DNA of 52,557 nt, taken from the NCBI RefSeq assembly GCF_000424985.1, contig NZ_AUKX01000038.1, forward strand, positions 1 to 52,557, given 5' to 3'. Positions 9,573-19,299 of the stretch are shown in pieces. The notes below the pieces were generated by a model. It saw only the letters and a program-made list of their open reading frames with translations, had not been told where the DNA came from and did not search any database. The position numbers were made by a program, and so were the translations under genes. This DNA is from Arenibacter latericius DSM 15913. Its GTDB lineage: Bacteria; Bacteroidota; Bacteroidia; Flavobacteriales; Flavobacteriaceae. How positions within the stretch are numbered: the first letter of the stretch is position 1; the number at the start of each line of letters is the position of its first letter.

Positions 9573-10343
9573 ATGAATAAAACTGTATTAGTAACTGGAA
9601 GTACAAGTGGAATTGGCTTAGTAATCGCTAGTCAATTCGCTAAGGAAGGCTATCAAGTAATGTTTCATGGTTTAGAAGCTAATGGTAATGAGATTGCAAA
9701 TGAAGTAGGAGAAAGGTATAATGTAAAGGTGGCATTTTCTAGTTCCAATTTACTTAGATCAGAAGACGTGGAAGGCTTAATAGAGGAAACGATAAGTATT
9801 TTTGGATACTTACATGTTTTAGTCAATAATGCAGGTATTCAATATGTGTCACCAATAGAAGACTTTCCTAATTCAAAGTATAAAAACATTATAGCTATCA
9901 ATATGAATGCTGTTTTTTATGCGTCAAAAGCAGTTTGGAGTCAAATGAAACGACAGCAATTTGGAAGAATAATTAATATTTCCTCAGTTCATGGTTTGAG
10001 AGCATCAGAATTTAAATCTGCTTATGTTGCAGCAAAGCATGGGGTTATTGGAATGACTAAGGTATTGGCATTAGAAGGTGCACCATATAATATTACTTGT
10101 AACGCAATTTGTCCAGGTTATGTAAAAACTCCTTTGGTTGAAAGTCAAATTGATGACCAAGCAAAAGTACACAAAATGACAAAGGAAGATGTGATAGAGA
10201 AAGTAATGCTTAAAAAACAAGCAGTCAAACAGTTTGTATCTGTTGAGGCGATTGCAGAAATGGCTATTTTATTGGCCAAAGATACTTCAACGACTATTAC
10301 AGGTACATCGTTTGCTTTGGATGGAGGTTGGAGTGCTCAGTAA
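9573..10343 (+). CDS. 3-hydroxybutyrate dehydrogenase (SDR family)
   Basis: This cytoplasmic NAD-dependent enzyme should interconvert D-3-hydroxybutyrate and acetoacetate. It shows TGSTSGIG (8-15), NNAG (85-88), catalytic S138, Y151 and K155. It also shows the residues known to bind 3-hydroxybutyrate in this subfamily: Q90, H140, K148 and Q192, all at the spacing expected from characterised Pseudomonas enzymes. ICPGYVKTPLVESQI and the C-terminal DGGWSAQ are family hallmarks. At 256 residues it has the usual length. It stands alone, 670 bases before the next gene, preceded by a strong palindrome. Its location at the edge of a glycan cluster is unusual; it might handle 3-hydroxybutyrate from polymer stores or from N-acyl groups of sugars. 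Confidence 0.85.
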   Translation: MNKTVLVTGSTSGIGLVIASQFAKEGYQVMFHGLEANGNEIANEVGERYNVKVAFSSSNLLRSEDVEGLIEETISIFGYLHVLVNNAGIQYVSPIEDFPNSKYKNIIAINMNAVFYASKAVWSQMKRQQFGRIINISSVHGLRASEFKSAYVAAKHGVIGMTKVLALEGAPYNITCNAICPGYVKTPLVESQIDDQAKVHKMTKEDVIEKVMLKKQAVKQFVSVEAIAEMAILLAKDTSTTITGTSFALDGGWSAQ

Positions 10344-11012
10344 ACCATTCCATATGACACGTATTTCGTCTGTTTGTTATCCGTTTTAGGGTATTAAAAG
10401 AATAACGACAAATTTGCTACTAATATTAACACCTCTAGTTTATGAATGTTATATGCTACCCTTAAATATACAGTATAATGCTCCGCATTAGTCATTATTA
10501 CGGCCTAGAACAAAGTTTTTATTAATTGCTTACGGCATTATCCTTCACTATTTTCACATATATAAATATATTCTCCTGTTAGCAATAGTAATATTGCACT
10601 AAAAGCATTTAATTATCGATAATGATGTTGAAGGTGACGCTTCAAATATCAAAATTAACTCAATGAAGTTTAGACTTTGATCTAGGTTTACATAAGTAGT
10701 CTTTTTGGAATTTCTAAATTACAACTTCTTTTTCTTTCTTGGTTTTTAGAGCTTTACTTTTTTTCCTAAATCAATCTTGAACTACGCAAAAAAGATTGAG
10801 AAATGGATTTTTTATATTAAAGTTTTATACGGTTAAAATATTTTCAATTATATAATATATAATTGAAAAAATATACATATATTGCAGTACACTTGTCCTA
10901 CAAGTGAACGTGTGACATGCAGCTAGTGATTATTTTTGATTAACCTTAGTATGAATAAAATTTTCTAAGCAGGTTTGTGAAATAAAATATATTAAATAGG
11001 AAATACGACTAA
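10344..11012. other. regulatory intergenic region with hairpins
   Basis: No gene seen. It holds TCAATCTT/AAGATTGA arms (10771-10799), a 13-bp perfect hairpin TTTTCAATTATAT/ATATAATTGAAAA (10841-10869), a GntR-type operator (10890-10906) and a TATTTTTG -7-like box at 10931-10938. Confidence 0.5.
10890..10906. promoter_or_regulatory. FadR-type GntR operator
   Basis: CACTTGT-CCT-ACAAGTG is a perfect 7-bp inverted repeat matching the TNGTNNNACNA pattern bound by FadR-subfamily GntR proteins. Related sites occur at 15802 and 20913. The bases before it (ATATACATAT...CAGTA) also resemble those before the 15802 site. Repression of the 11013 gene by the regulator encoded at 21012 is the likely role. 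Confidence 0.75.
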
Positions 11013-12041
11013 ATGAAATTAATCAAGAACCAAATATTTATGAAAAACCTAGTCTTTAGCTTGATAATCTTAACTTCAATTATAACCCATGCACAAGAAA
11101 TTGAAGCAATTTCGAATGCAGATTTAATTTCTATAGAAAAAGTTTGGGGTATAGAACAGAGTGGGAAACCACATAATGCATTTACTGATTTAATCCGTTT
11201 CAAAGATTATTGGTATCTCGGGTTTCGTGAAGCACTTAAACATCATGGAGGTTTGGAAGGTAAGGGGCGATTAAGGGTTATTCGTTCAAAAGATGGCGAG
11301 AATTGGGAGTCCTGTGGAATATTCGAAATATCAGAAGGAGATTTGCGTGATGCTAAACTTTCAATAACAGATGATAATCAATTGATGCTAAATTCTGCAA
11401 TTCAAGTTTACAATCCAAATCCCTATAAGCATAAAAATTTCGCTTGGTTTAGTAATAATGGTGAAGATTGGGGGGACCCCATACAGATTGCTGAAAACAA
11501 TGTATGGATCTGGAGTGTCACCTGGCATAATGGAGTAGCATATGGTGTTGGCTATCACACTGTTGGTCCTACATCCAAGACTCGATTATACAGAAGCGAA
11601 GATGGTATTAATTGGGAGACTCATGTGTCAGAATTTTATAAAGGTAATGAATCATCTATTGTGTTCAAGCCTAACGGTACGGCAATATGTCTTATGCGTA
11701 CTGGTAATGCTATTGGTATGTCAGAACCACCATACAAAGAATGGAACTGGAAACCGACTATCAATCTTGGAGGACCTAAGATTATAATGCTAGACGATGG
11801 GCGGTTCATTGCTGGTGGTAGAACACAATGGGGGACTATGGTACTTTTTGAGATAGATCCTGAAACTGGCGAATCAACAGAGTTAATTAAACTGCCAGCA
11901 AATGGAGATAGTAGTTACCCAGGAATGGTGTATCATGAAGGTATTTTGTGGGTTAGCTACTATACAAGCAGTGATAATGCGAGTGAAGGAGGGCGTTATT
12001 TGATGCCAACCGAGATTAGGCTAGCTAAGGTGAAATTGTAA
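11013..12041 (+). CDS. secreted sialidase-fold protein (exo-sialidase-like)
   Basis: The ATG at 11040 gives a typical signal peptide (MKNLVFSLIILTSIITHA|QE); the ATG at 11013 adds nine residues. The mature part looks like a five- or six-bladed beta-propeller: AFTDLIRFKDYWYLGFRE, RVIRSKDGENWES, LRDAKLSITDDNQ, LYRSEDGINWET (Asp-boxes), ESSIVFKPNGTAICLMR, and GDSSYPGMVYHEGILWVSYY. It is a clear paralogue of the protein at 30958, sharing each of these motifs. It is probably a periplasmic or secreted glycosidase; the leaving sugar is unknown, and no standard sialic acid catabolic genes lie nearby. A GntR operator 110 bases upstream indicates co-regulation with susCD. Confidence 0.7.
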   Translation: MKLIKNQIFMKNLVFSLIILTSIITHAQEIEAISNADLISIEKVWGIEQSGKPHNAFTDLIRFKDYWYLGFREALKHHGGLEGKGRLRVIRSKDGENWESCGIFEISEGDLRDAKLSITDDNQLMLNSAIQVYNPNPYKHKNFAWFSNNGEDWGDPIQIAENNVWIWSVTWHNGVAYGVGYHTVGPTSKTRLYRSEDGINWETHVSEFYKGNESSIVFKPNGTAICLMRTGNAIGMSEPPYKEWNWKPTINLGGPKIIMLDDGRFIAGGRTQWGTMVLFEIDPETGESTELIKLPANGDSSYPGMVYHEGILWVSYYTSSDNASEGGRYLMPTEIRLAKVKL

Positions 12042-12133
12042 TAGATTAGAGTGTTTCACTTAATTTGAGTTATGATTTCAAGGTGGATTTATATAAAAAA
12101 CACTGAAATAATATAGATTAGAAAGGGTAAAAA

Positions 12134-12277
12134 TATATTACTTAACATCAGGAGCGAACCTTGTTGGTGTTACTGTAAGTAACCTTGGTAAAATAAAGGA
12201 AATTTGAAGGTTGGCAAGATCAATTTGTCTTTACGAATGACGATGGTCAAGAAATCACAAATATCCTTCTTTATTAA
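12134..12277 (+). pseudogene. short frameshifted gene tail, unidentified
   Basis: Between two genes, one frame reads TSGANLVGVTVSNLGKIKEI and stops, while a shifted frame continues GWQDQFVFTNDDGQEITN to a stop at 12275-12277. Both pieces look protein-like and join with one frameshift, so this may be the eroded 3' end of a lost gene. I do not recognise the family. Confidence 0.3.
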
Positions 12278-12353
12278 ATAATAATATTTAATAGTTCATT
12301 GCTGTTGAAAAAATCATTGTTACGTATGAATGCAAAATTTTAAAAGTTCTAAA

Positions 12354-13805
12354 ATGAGAAAAAGTATTTTGGTTTTTATTGCAATGTTAAATTTATTGTG
12401 TTCACAATCTATTTTTGCTGAGGTTAAACTTCCTGCTATTGTTTCATCAAATATGGTTTTGCAACGGAATTCTACAATTGATTTATGGGGGTGGGCAGAT
12501 GTAGGTGAGAAAGTTTCTATTAGTGCTTCTTGGTTAGAGGATACATTAGAGATTGTTACTGATTACAAAGGAGAGTGGCGAGTTATGGTTGAAACGACCG
12601 GTAGTAAAAAAAAACAGTCTCTAGTAATAGAAAGTAAAGTATCACATATTGTTTTAGATAATATATTATTTGGTGAAGTTTGGTTGTGCTCTGGCCAATC
12701 TAATATGGCACAGCCCCTAAATGGTTATCCTGGTCAACCTACCTTTGGTGCGTCATTAGCTCTTGTAAACTCGTTGAATCCTAATTTGCGTCTATTTCAA
12801 TTAGATAGAGTTGGTTCCAAAAAACCGTTAAAGGATATTGAAAAGTATAGTACTTGGTTGCAAGCTAGTCCCGAAAATGTATTGGATTTTAGTGCAATTG
12901 CCTATTTCTTTGGTAGACAGTTGCAAGATTTTTTGGATGTTCCTGTAGGTATTATACATGCTTCATGGGGTGGAAGTAAGGTAGAAGCTTGGGTTAGCAA
13001 GGAAGTAATTAGCAATTATAGAAATTTTAATCTTGAAAAAACAGATATCACAGATAATACTCATAAAATTCCCACCGCTTTATTCAATGGAATGATAAAT
13101 CCGTTAATTCCCTATACAATTAAAGGTGTCTTGTGGTATCAGGGGGAATCTGATAGAACGGAGCCAGAGAATTATAAGATGTTATTTCCAGCTATGGTGA
13201 AAGATTGGCGTGAGCGGTGGGGACTTGGTGATTTTCCATTTTATTACGTTCAAATTTCTCCTTATAAATATGGTGATAGAAGTGCATTTCAGACTGTTGA
13301 TAATTCTGCTTTTTTTCGTGAAGCTCAATTACAATGTTTGGACTCCATTAATAATTCGGGTGTAGTTATTACAATGGATCTTGGTGAGGAAAACTTCATC
13401 CATCCTCCAAAGAAGAAAGAAGTTGCTGATAGGTTATTGTTTATTGCACTTAATCAAACCTATGGGTATAAAACTATAGATGGAGCTGCTCCTATTTTTA
13501 AATCTCAGAGGATAAGGGATGGGGGATTAGTTTTGGAGTTTAAAAATGCTGAAACTGGACTTTATTCATATGAAAAGCTAGACGGATTTGAGATTGCTGG
13601 AGATGATAAGATCTTCTATCCTGCCAATGCAACAATTGTAAAGGGCAAAGAAGTATTTGTAAAGAGTGACAAGGTAACTAATCCTATCGCAGTAAGATAT
13701 GCTTGGCGAAACTGGGTTGTTGGAACTTTATATGACAATAATCTCTTGCCAGCGTCATCTTTTAGGACAGACAATTGGAAAGAAGCTAGACGAGTTGGAG
13801 AATAA
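12354..13805 (+). CDS. sialate O-acetylesterase-like SGNH esterase
   Basis: The ATG at 12354 starts a signal peptide (MRKSILVFIAMLNLLCSQSIFA); ATG 12330 is a less likely start. From 12354, GEVWLCSGQSNM carries the nucleophile Ser116, WGGSKVEAW (205-213) and WYQGESD (261-267) are SASA family blocks, and D342 with H350 in MDLGEENFIHPPKK would complete the catalytic site. An N-terminal beta domain (LPAIVSSNMVLQRNS) and a C-terminal domain are as in the family; 483 residues is normal. These enzymes remove O-acetyl groups from sialic acid or plant/algal glycans. Here it would deacetylate the glycan before or after the sialidase-fold enzymes act. Confidence 0.85.
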   Translation: MRKSILVFIAMLNLLCSQSIFAEVKLPAIVSSNMVLQRNSTIDLWGWADVGEKVSISASWLEDTLEIVTDYKGEWRVMVETTGSKKKQSLVIESKVSHIVLDNILFGEVWLCSGQSNMAQPLNGYPGQPTFGASLALVNSLNPNLRLFQLDRVGSKKPLKDIEKYSTWLQASPENVLDFSAIAYFFGRQLQDFLDVPVGIIHASWGGSKVEAWVSKEVISNYRNFNLEKTDITDNTHKIPTALFNGMINPLIPYTIKGVLWYQGESDRTEPENYKMLFPAMVKDWRERWGLGDFPFYYVQISPYKYGDRSAFQTVDNSAFFREAQLQCLDSINNSGVVITMDLGEENFIHPPKKKEVADRLLFIALNQTYGYKTIDGAAPIFKSQRIRDGGLVLEFKNAETGLYSYEKLDGFEIAGDDKIFYPANATIVKGKEVFVKSDKVTNPIAVRYAWRNWVVGTLYDNNLLPASSFRTDNWKEARRVGE

Positions 13806-13991
13806 TCTTATAGTCTTTTTTTATTATAGATAAATCTTCTGATACTTTCTATATTTAATATGAATAAGAAATGATTATGAAGCTAAGTTATGGATTGAGG
13901 GACCATTCGATATTTTTTTTAAAATAATTATTAGATATTTTGTTCCTCTTTTAACCATTACACTAAGTTATTATTTAGAATATTAGAGAAA

Positions 13992-15659
13992 ATGGGTAAA
14001 GTATGTTTTAGCTTCTTTATTTTTATTCATGTATTGATTACTGGTCATGCACAGTTCAATGACCGTGAGATTTCGGAGAAGTCAGAAAGAATAGATTCTA
14101 TCCTCACGTTGGAGCAACAGTTGGAATTATTGGTATCTCATTCTGAAATCTTAAGATATCGTAGACTACGAGAAGAAAAAGCAGATGATCCCTACCGCCC
14201 ATTATATCATTTCTCCACTCCTGAGGGGGCGTTAAATGATCCAAATGGTTTTACCTTTTGGAACGGGTACTATCATTTATTTTATCAATTATGGGGAATC
14301 GGTAGAGGCGGTATGGAATGGGCTCATGCTTATAGTAAAGATCTTGTTCATTGGAAGGATTTGCCAATGGCCATAAAGATAGATAGTGGGCAAATATATA
14401 GCGGACAGGCTTTGGCGGAAGATAATCGGGTAATAGCGATGTATCATAATACAGCAGGCGGTAACTATTTGGCAATCGGAAATGACCCGCTACTACTGCA
14501 AATGAAAAAATATTCAAAAAAACCTGTTATTGCTGAAGGAATTGTTTCAGGGGAGGGATTTCAACCCCCATTTGATCCAAATATATGGAAACAAAATGAT
14601 GGTTATTATTATTCAATCAGTGGAACAAAAAAGAATGGAAAGCTTGGTGTGGATGGTTTTCCTGTAACCGATTTATTCCGTTCAAAAGATTTGCTTCAGT
14701 GGGAATACATTGGCCTGCTAATAGAAGATGAAGACTGGGTTAATATGGGCCTGGGCCCTGGAAACGATGCTGCCGTACCAAATTTTCATCCTATTCAGAC
14801 TAGAAATAAAACAGAGGAAGTTATTAATAATGAACAAGAGTATTGGATGTTTAACTTTTTTAGTCATGGGCATGGAGGTCGTGCTTTGATTGGAGTTTAC
14901 GATAGTAAAAAAGTGCGTTTTCATCCGAAAAAATTTTATCAAATGAATTTTGGTCCGGTTTACAAAGGAACATTACACGCTCCCTCAGCTTTTGTAGATT
15001 CAATAGGACGATTAATTGTAATTTACAATATTAGAGAAAGCCTAACGACAGCTAGAGAAGCAATTTCTTCTCAGTCGGGTAAATTATGGTATGGTATTAT
15101 GTCTCTAGTTAGACATTATTGGCTTTCGGAAGACGGAAATTTACGGATGGAGCCTGTAGGAGATTATCAATCCTTGCGATATGATCATAAGAAAATTACG
15201 AATATTAACCTTAATAAGGATGAAGAAATTGTTCTTGAAAATTTCTCTGGGAATTCACTCGAAATTAGAGCTGTTATTAATCCGATGCAGGCGGAAAGAG
15301 TCGGCATTGAAGTTTTACGTTCACCAGATGGAGTGGAAACTACGTTAATAATATATGATCCAAAGGAGAAGACAATAACTTTGGATGTTTCACATGGTTC
15401 TAATCACGATAAAGTACCTCTTCGTGAACCTGAAAAAGGGCCTTTAGTTTTGAAAAACGATGAATTATTGGAGCTACAGATATTTATAGATCGTAGTGTA
15501 GTAGAGGTGTTTGCTAACAAGCAGCAATGTCTTATAGCGAGAGTTTATCCTATAGGGAAGAATAGTAATACCATTTCTATCTTTTCTAAAGGTGGTAAAG
15601 CTAAATTACAATCTCTAAATGCTTGGAAGATGAAAAGCATTTGGGAAGATTTGGAATAG
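13992..15659 (+). CDS. GH32-like protein with altered catalytic motifs
   Basis: Exported (signal ends GHA|QF). The GH32 layout is visible: five-bladed propeller with LNDPNG (Asp83 as nucleophile), EWAHAYSKDLVHW (109-121), YSGQA (136-140), LFRSKDLLQWEYIG, and a C-terminal beta-sandwich with IDRSVVEVFAN. The nucleophile is intact. The RDP motif is FDP (194-196), losing the arginine. The acid/base motif (W)ECPDF aligns with AAVPNF (260-265), placing Ala261 where Glu is expected; Asp259 is close by. It is therefore either inactive as a beta-fructosidase or acts on a different glycoside. Residues 25-75 form an extra charged, probably helical N-terminal segment. Placed between the esterase and susC, it is part of the polysaccharide locus. 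Confidence 0.75.
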   Translation: MGKVCFSFFIFIHVLITGHAQFNDREISEKSERIDSILTLEQQLELLVSHSEILRYRRLREEKADDPYRPLYHFSTPEGALNDPNGFTFWNGYYHLFYQLWGIGRGGMEWAHAYSKDLVHWKDLPMAIKIDSGQIYSGQALAEDNRVIAMYHNTAGGNYLAIGNDPLLLQMKKYSKKPVIAEGIVSGEGFQPPFDPNIWKQNDGYYYSISGTKKNGKLGVDGFPVTDLFRSKDLLQWEYIGLLIEDEDWVNMGLGPGNDAAVPNFHPIQTRNKTEEVINNEQEYWMFNFFSHGHGGRALIGVYDSKKVRFHPKKFYQMNFGPVYKGTLHAPSAFVDSIGRLIVIYNIRESLTTAREAISSQSGKLWYGIMSLVRHYWLSEDGNLRMEPVGDYQSLRYDHKKITNINLNKDEEIVLENFSGNSLEIRAVINPMQAERVGIEVLRSPDGVETTLIIYDPKEKTITLDVSHGSNHDKVPLREPEKGPLVLKNDELLELQIFIDRSVVEVFANKQQCLIARVYPIGKNSNTISIFSKGGKAKLQSLNAWKMKSIWEDLE

Positions 15660-15801
15660 AGACATATTGTTTAAAGTCCAACTTTATGTGTGCTAAATTT
15701 ATTTATGTTCACAAGGATGGAAAAGTGCGGGTAATAATTTTGTAATATTATTTTAAAAAAAATGTTTGTTTATTAATAAATATATACATATGTTTACAGT
15801 A

Positions 15802-15834
15802 TACTTGTAGGACAAGCGGATAGGTATATGTTTG
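15802..15834 (+). promoter_or_regulatory. susC promoter overlapped by a FadR-type operator
   Basis: Operator TACTTGT-AGG-ACAAGCG (15802-15818) covers a TTG (15805-15807) that lies 19 bases before TATGTTTG (15827-15834), a good match to the Bacteroidota -33/-7 promoter. Binding would block this promoter, which fits repression. The second arm has one mismatch (ACAAGC instead of ACAAGT). Confidence 0.7.
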
Positions 15835-15974
15835 ATATATAAATAATAGGTTTAAAAACATAATAAATTTTATGGAATTATCCGCTTGGAAATAATACTC
15901 ATCGTAAACATTATAGCTCTGAATAACTTACCAAATGTTAATTATATAGATTCAACCATGAAAATCAATCAATT

Positions 15975-18900
15975 ATGACAAAAAAACCAAGAAAAACTAG
16001 TGTATTCATTTGGCCCTATAATAGTTGGTCAATGTTATTGGCCGTGCTATTTGTCAATGCAACAATTGCTAACAGTAGTTTTCATGACGCCAAAAAATTA
16101 ACAAAGAGATCTGATATAAACCATTTTGTATCGGATGAAGAGTTGGTGAGTCAAGATGTTATGGTTAGTGGTAATGTCGTTGACGAAAATGGACAGCCAA
16201 TTCCTGGAGTAAATGTTGTAAATAAAGTTACATTAAAGGGTGCTATTACGGATTTTGATGGTAACTTTTCCATAAGTGTTGGGGCTGGGGATGTGGTTCT
16301 TAGCTTTAGTTTTCTTGGGTTTAAAACTCAAGATGTAATAGTAGATGGTCAAACAGTGATAAATGTTGTGCTGGTAGAAAGTGCAACCAATTTAGATGAA
16401 GTGCTTCTTGTTGGTTATGGTACACAATCAAGGAGTCAAGTGACTACAGCAATATCTAAATTGGATACTAAAGTTATGGAAAATGCGGTATTTGCAAATG
16501 CTGCCTCTGCCTTACAAGGTTCAATGCCAGGGGTAAGGGTACAAAGTCTATCCGGGCAGCCTGGTGTAGCTCCCAGGATAATAGTTAGAGGTGGTACTTC
16601 TATTAATAATCCTAATGGGGCAAAACCTTTGTATGTGGTAGATGGAGTGCAGCGCACAAATATGGATAATATCGCTGCCGACGATATTGAGTCGGTTCAA
16701 GTTCTTAAAGATGCTGCATCTACTTCTATTTACGGTGCATTAGGCTCCAATGGAGTGGTGCTTATCAAAACAAAATCGGGGAAAGCAGGTAGGCTGGCGG
16801 TAAGTTACCGTACTAATTCTGGAATATCAGAGGTGGGAAGAAGGTATGAATTGGCAAATGCTCGTGATTACTTAACTCTTTCAAGATTAGGAATGTTATC
16901 TCGTTCTGGACAACCAGATAATTTATTTCGGCTCGATTTAGCTGATGCCTATGGAACTGGGAATGATTTAACGAAAGCTACAGCGCATACTACACAGTAC
17001 CTGACTTCTGAAAATGAACATAAACTAAATGAAGGTTGGGATAGTATGCCGGATCCGGTTGATCCTACTAGAACTCTTATATTTAAAGATACAGATTGGC
17101 AAGATGTTATGTTTAGGACTGGTATGATTACCGATCATCATCTTTCTGTCTCTGGGGGTACTGAAGTTGCTAGAGTGAACGCAAGCGTTGGGTATTTACA
17201 GCAGGAGGGGACTGCAATTACATCTGATTTTAATAGGTTTACTACTAATTTAAATGGGAATTTAAAAATTAATGATAAGTTGGATGTTTTTGCTAATATG
17301 GCTTTTGCTAGAACAGTGTCTAATCATCTTTCTAGTTTTTCGAATTCATTCGCAAGAGCTATGACTCTTCCTCCGACAACAAAATTTAGATTTGAAGATG
17401 GGAGCATGGCCCCAGGTGTTGCGACAAGTGAGGCTAATCCTGCTTATCTTTTGAATTTAGAGCAAAATGAAAATGTAATGGAGAATCTAACCTTAGTTGG
17501 AGGTTTTCATTATGAAATATTGCCTGGATTAACCTTTGATCCACAGGTTTCGCTCTATAGTACCACTGCGAATAATGCTTTTTTTAGACCGTCATTTATG
17601 AGTGGTCCTAATAGTTTAAATACAACTCGTACATCTGTTGCGTGGAACAATAGAACGCGGAATACTCAAGCTGATGCCGTTTTTAATTATAAAGCGAATG
17701 TTAATTCTAAACATAATTTTGGTTCTACTTTAGGGTATTCTTATGTTAAAAGAACCAACTATGCTTTAAGGGCGGATGGTTCTGGAGCTGCTACGGATAA
17801 TATTCCAACTTTAAATGCTTCTTCTGAGCCTGTTAATGTTAGTAGTTCAGTTAGTAACCGGGTAATAATGGGGTACTTTGGAAGATTAAATTATAATTAC
17901 GAAAACAAATATTTTTTATCCGTAAATGCTAGATATGATGGTGCTTCTAATTTAGGAGCTGAGAATAAATGGGGGATATTTCCGGGTGTCTCGTTGGGGT
18001 GGAATCTGCATGAAATGAAATTTTGGGATGTATTCCCAGACGATATGTTTAGTTTGAAATTAAGAACTAGCTACGGAGTTAATGGAAATATAGGTAATCT
18101 AAGTGATTATGCGGCACAAGGTCAATATAGTGTTGGAAGTAGGTATTTTGGTAGTTCTGCGTTGCGATTAAGTGAATTGCCGAATGATGATTTGCAATGG
18201 GAAGAATCTAAAACCTTTGACATAGGTGGTGATATTGGACTTTTCAATAGAAGGGTAAATATAATTGTAGATTATTACAGAAGGGTAACAGACAATCTGA
18301 TTACGAATCTTGTCTTGCCTCCTTCCACTGGTGTTGGTGGTGTGCGAACAAATTTGGGATCTTTAGAAAATAAAGGATTTGAAATTGAATTAACTACGCA
18401 ACTATTATCAAATGCCTCAAAACTACAATGGAGTTTATCCTTTAATGCAGCGCACGTTAGAAGTACTGTGTTGAGTTTACCAGATAATGGGACAGAAAAT
18501 AACCGGATTGGTGGTTTTCTTGTATGGGACGATGCTTCTGGTGATTATAAGTGGAAAGGGGGGATACAAGAAGGCGGTAGAATAGGCGATTACTATGTGT
18601 ATAAACATTTAGGAGTTTATGCTACAGATGAAGAGGCTCAAGCGCCTGGGGAGCCTGTTGATCAGCTTGTATCTACTCCTTCGAAGATGAAATTCGGTGG
18701 AGATAGTAAATGGCAGGATACTGATGGTAACGGCTTAATAGATTCTAGAGATAGAGTTTATGGAGGTAATATTTTTCCAGAATGGACAGGTGGTTTTACT
18801 AATTCATTTGAATATAAGGGTTTAAGTCTTACTGCTCGGTTTGATTTTACAACTGGTCATTCTATACATAACTATGCAGGGCAATTTATGGATGGTGGAT

Positions 18901-19283
18901 GGAAGACAAATGTTAATATGACGCAACGTATGGTGGATGAGTCTTGGAAAAAACAGGGTGATATTGCGACAAGACCAGTATATGGCTGGGAGAGTGAAAG
19001 GTCACAAAGGAATTTATTTGGAATTAATGATGGGTTGAGAAGGAACACCTTGTATACTCAATCCGGGAGTTTCTTAGCCTTTAGAGAAATGACCATTGCA
19101 TATAATTTTCAATCTGTTTTTTTGGAAAAATTAGATATTAGTAGTTTAAGATTGAATCTAACTGGAACTAACCTTGGTTATTTTACGGATTATGAGGGGC
19201 TAAATCCTGAAGACGGTGGACAGGATAATGGGCGCTACCCAAATCCAACAAACTTTACCTTAGGTTTAAATGTTACATTTTAA
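15975..19283 (+). CDS. SusC/RagA-family TonB-dependent outer membrane transporter
   Basis: This 1102-residue protein imports oligosaccharides through the outer membrane together with its SusD partner. An N-terminal hydrophobic signal is followed by a carboxypeptidase-regulatory-like beta-sandwich (VSGNVVDENGQPIPGVNV near 64) and a TonB-box/plug region (LDEVLLVGYGTQSRSQVTTA near 140, then IIVRGGTSINN, LYVVDGVQ, SIYGALGSNGVVLIKTKSG). The rest is a beta-barrel ending in the aromatic strand NFTLGLNVTF. The ATG at 15975 is chosen because the ATG at 15958 runs into a stop. It lies directly upstream of susD and behind the operator-overlapped promoter. Confidence 0.95.
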   Translation: MTKKPRKTSVFIWPYNSWSMLLAVLFVNATIANSSFHDAKKLTKRSDINHFVSDEELVSQDVMVSGNVVDENGQPIPGVNVVNKVTLKGAITDFDGNFSISVGAGDVVLSFSFLGFKTQDVIVDGQTVINVVLVESATNLDEVLLVGYGTQSRSQVTTAISKLDTKVMENAVFANAASALQGSMPGVRVQSLSGQPGVAPRIIVRGGTSINNPNGAKPLYVVDGVQRTNMDNIAADDIESVQVLKDAASTSIYGALGSNGVVLIKTKSGKAGRLAVSYRTNSGISEVGRRYELANARDYLTLSRLGMLSRSGQPDNLFRLDLADAYGTGNDLTKATAHTTQYLTSENEHKLNEGWDSMPDPVDPTRTLIFKDTDWQDVMFRTGMITDHHLSVSGGTEVARVNASVGYLQQEGTAITSDFNRFTTNLNGNLKINDKLDVFANMAFARTVSNHLSSFSNSFARAMTLPPTTKFRFEDGSMAPGVATSEANPAYLLNLEQNENVMENLTLVGGFHYEILPGLTFDPQVSLYSTTANNAFFRPSFMSGPNSLNTTRTSVAWNNRTRNTQADAVFNYKANVNSKHNFGSTLGYSYVKRTNYALRADGSGAATDNIPTLNASSEPVNVSSSVSNRVIMGYFGRLNYNYENKYFLSVNARYDGASNLGAENKWGIFPGVSLGWNLHEMKFWDVFPDDMFSLKLRTSYGVNGNIGNLSDYAAQGQYSVGSRYFGSSALRLSELPNDDLQWEESKTFDIGGDIGLFNRRVNIIVDYYRRVTDNLITNLVLPPSTGVGGVRTNLGSLENKGFEIELTTQLLSNASKLQWSLSFNAAHVRSTVLSLPDNGTENNRIGGFLVWDDASGDYKWKGGIQEGGRIGDYYVYKHLGVYATDEEAQAPGEPVDQLVSTPSKMKFGGDSKWQDTDGNGLIDSRDRVYGGNIFPEWTGGFTNSFEYKGLSLTARFDFTTGHSIHNYAGQFMDGGWKTNVNMTQRMVDESWKKQGDIATRPVYGWESERSQRNLFGINDGLRRNTLYTQSGSFLAFREMTIAYNFQSVFLEKLDISSLRLNLTGTNLGYFTDYEGLNPEDGGQDNGRYPNPTNFTLGLNVTF

Positions 19284-19299
19284 CTTATAAATAAAAAAC

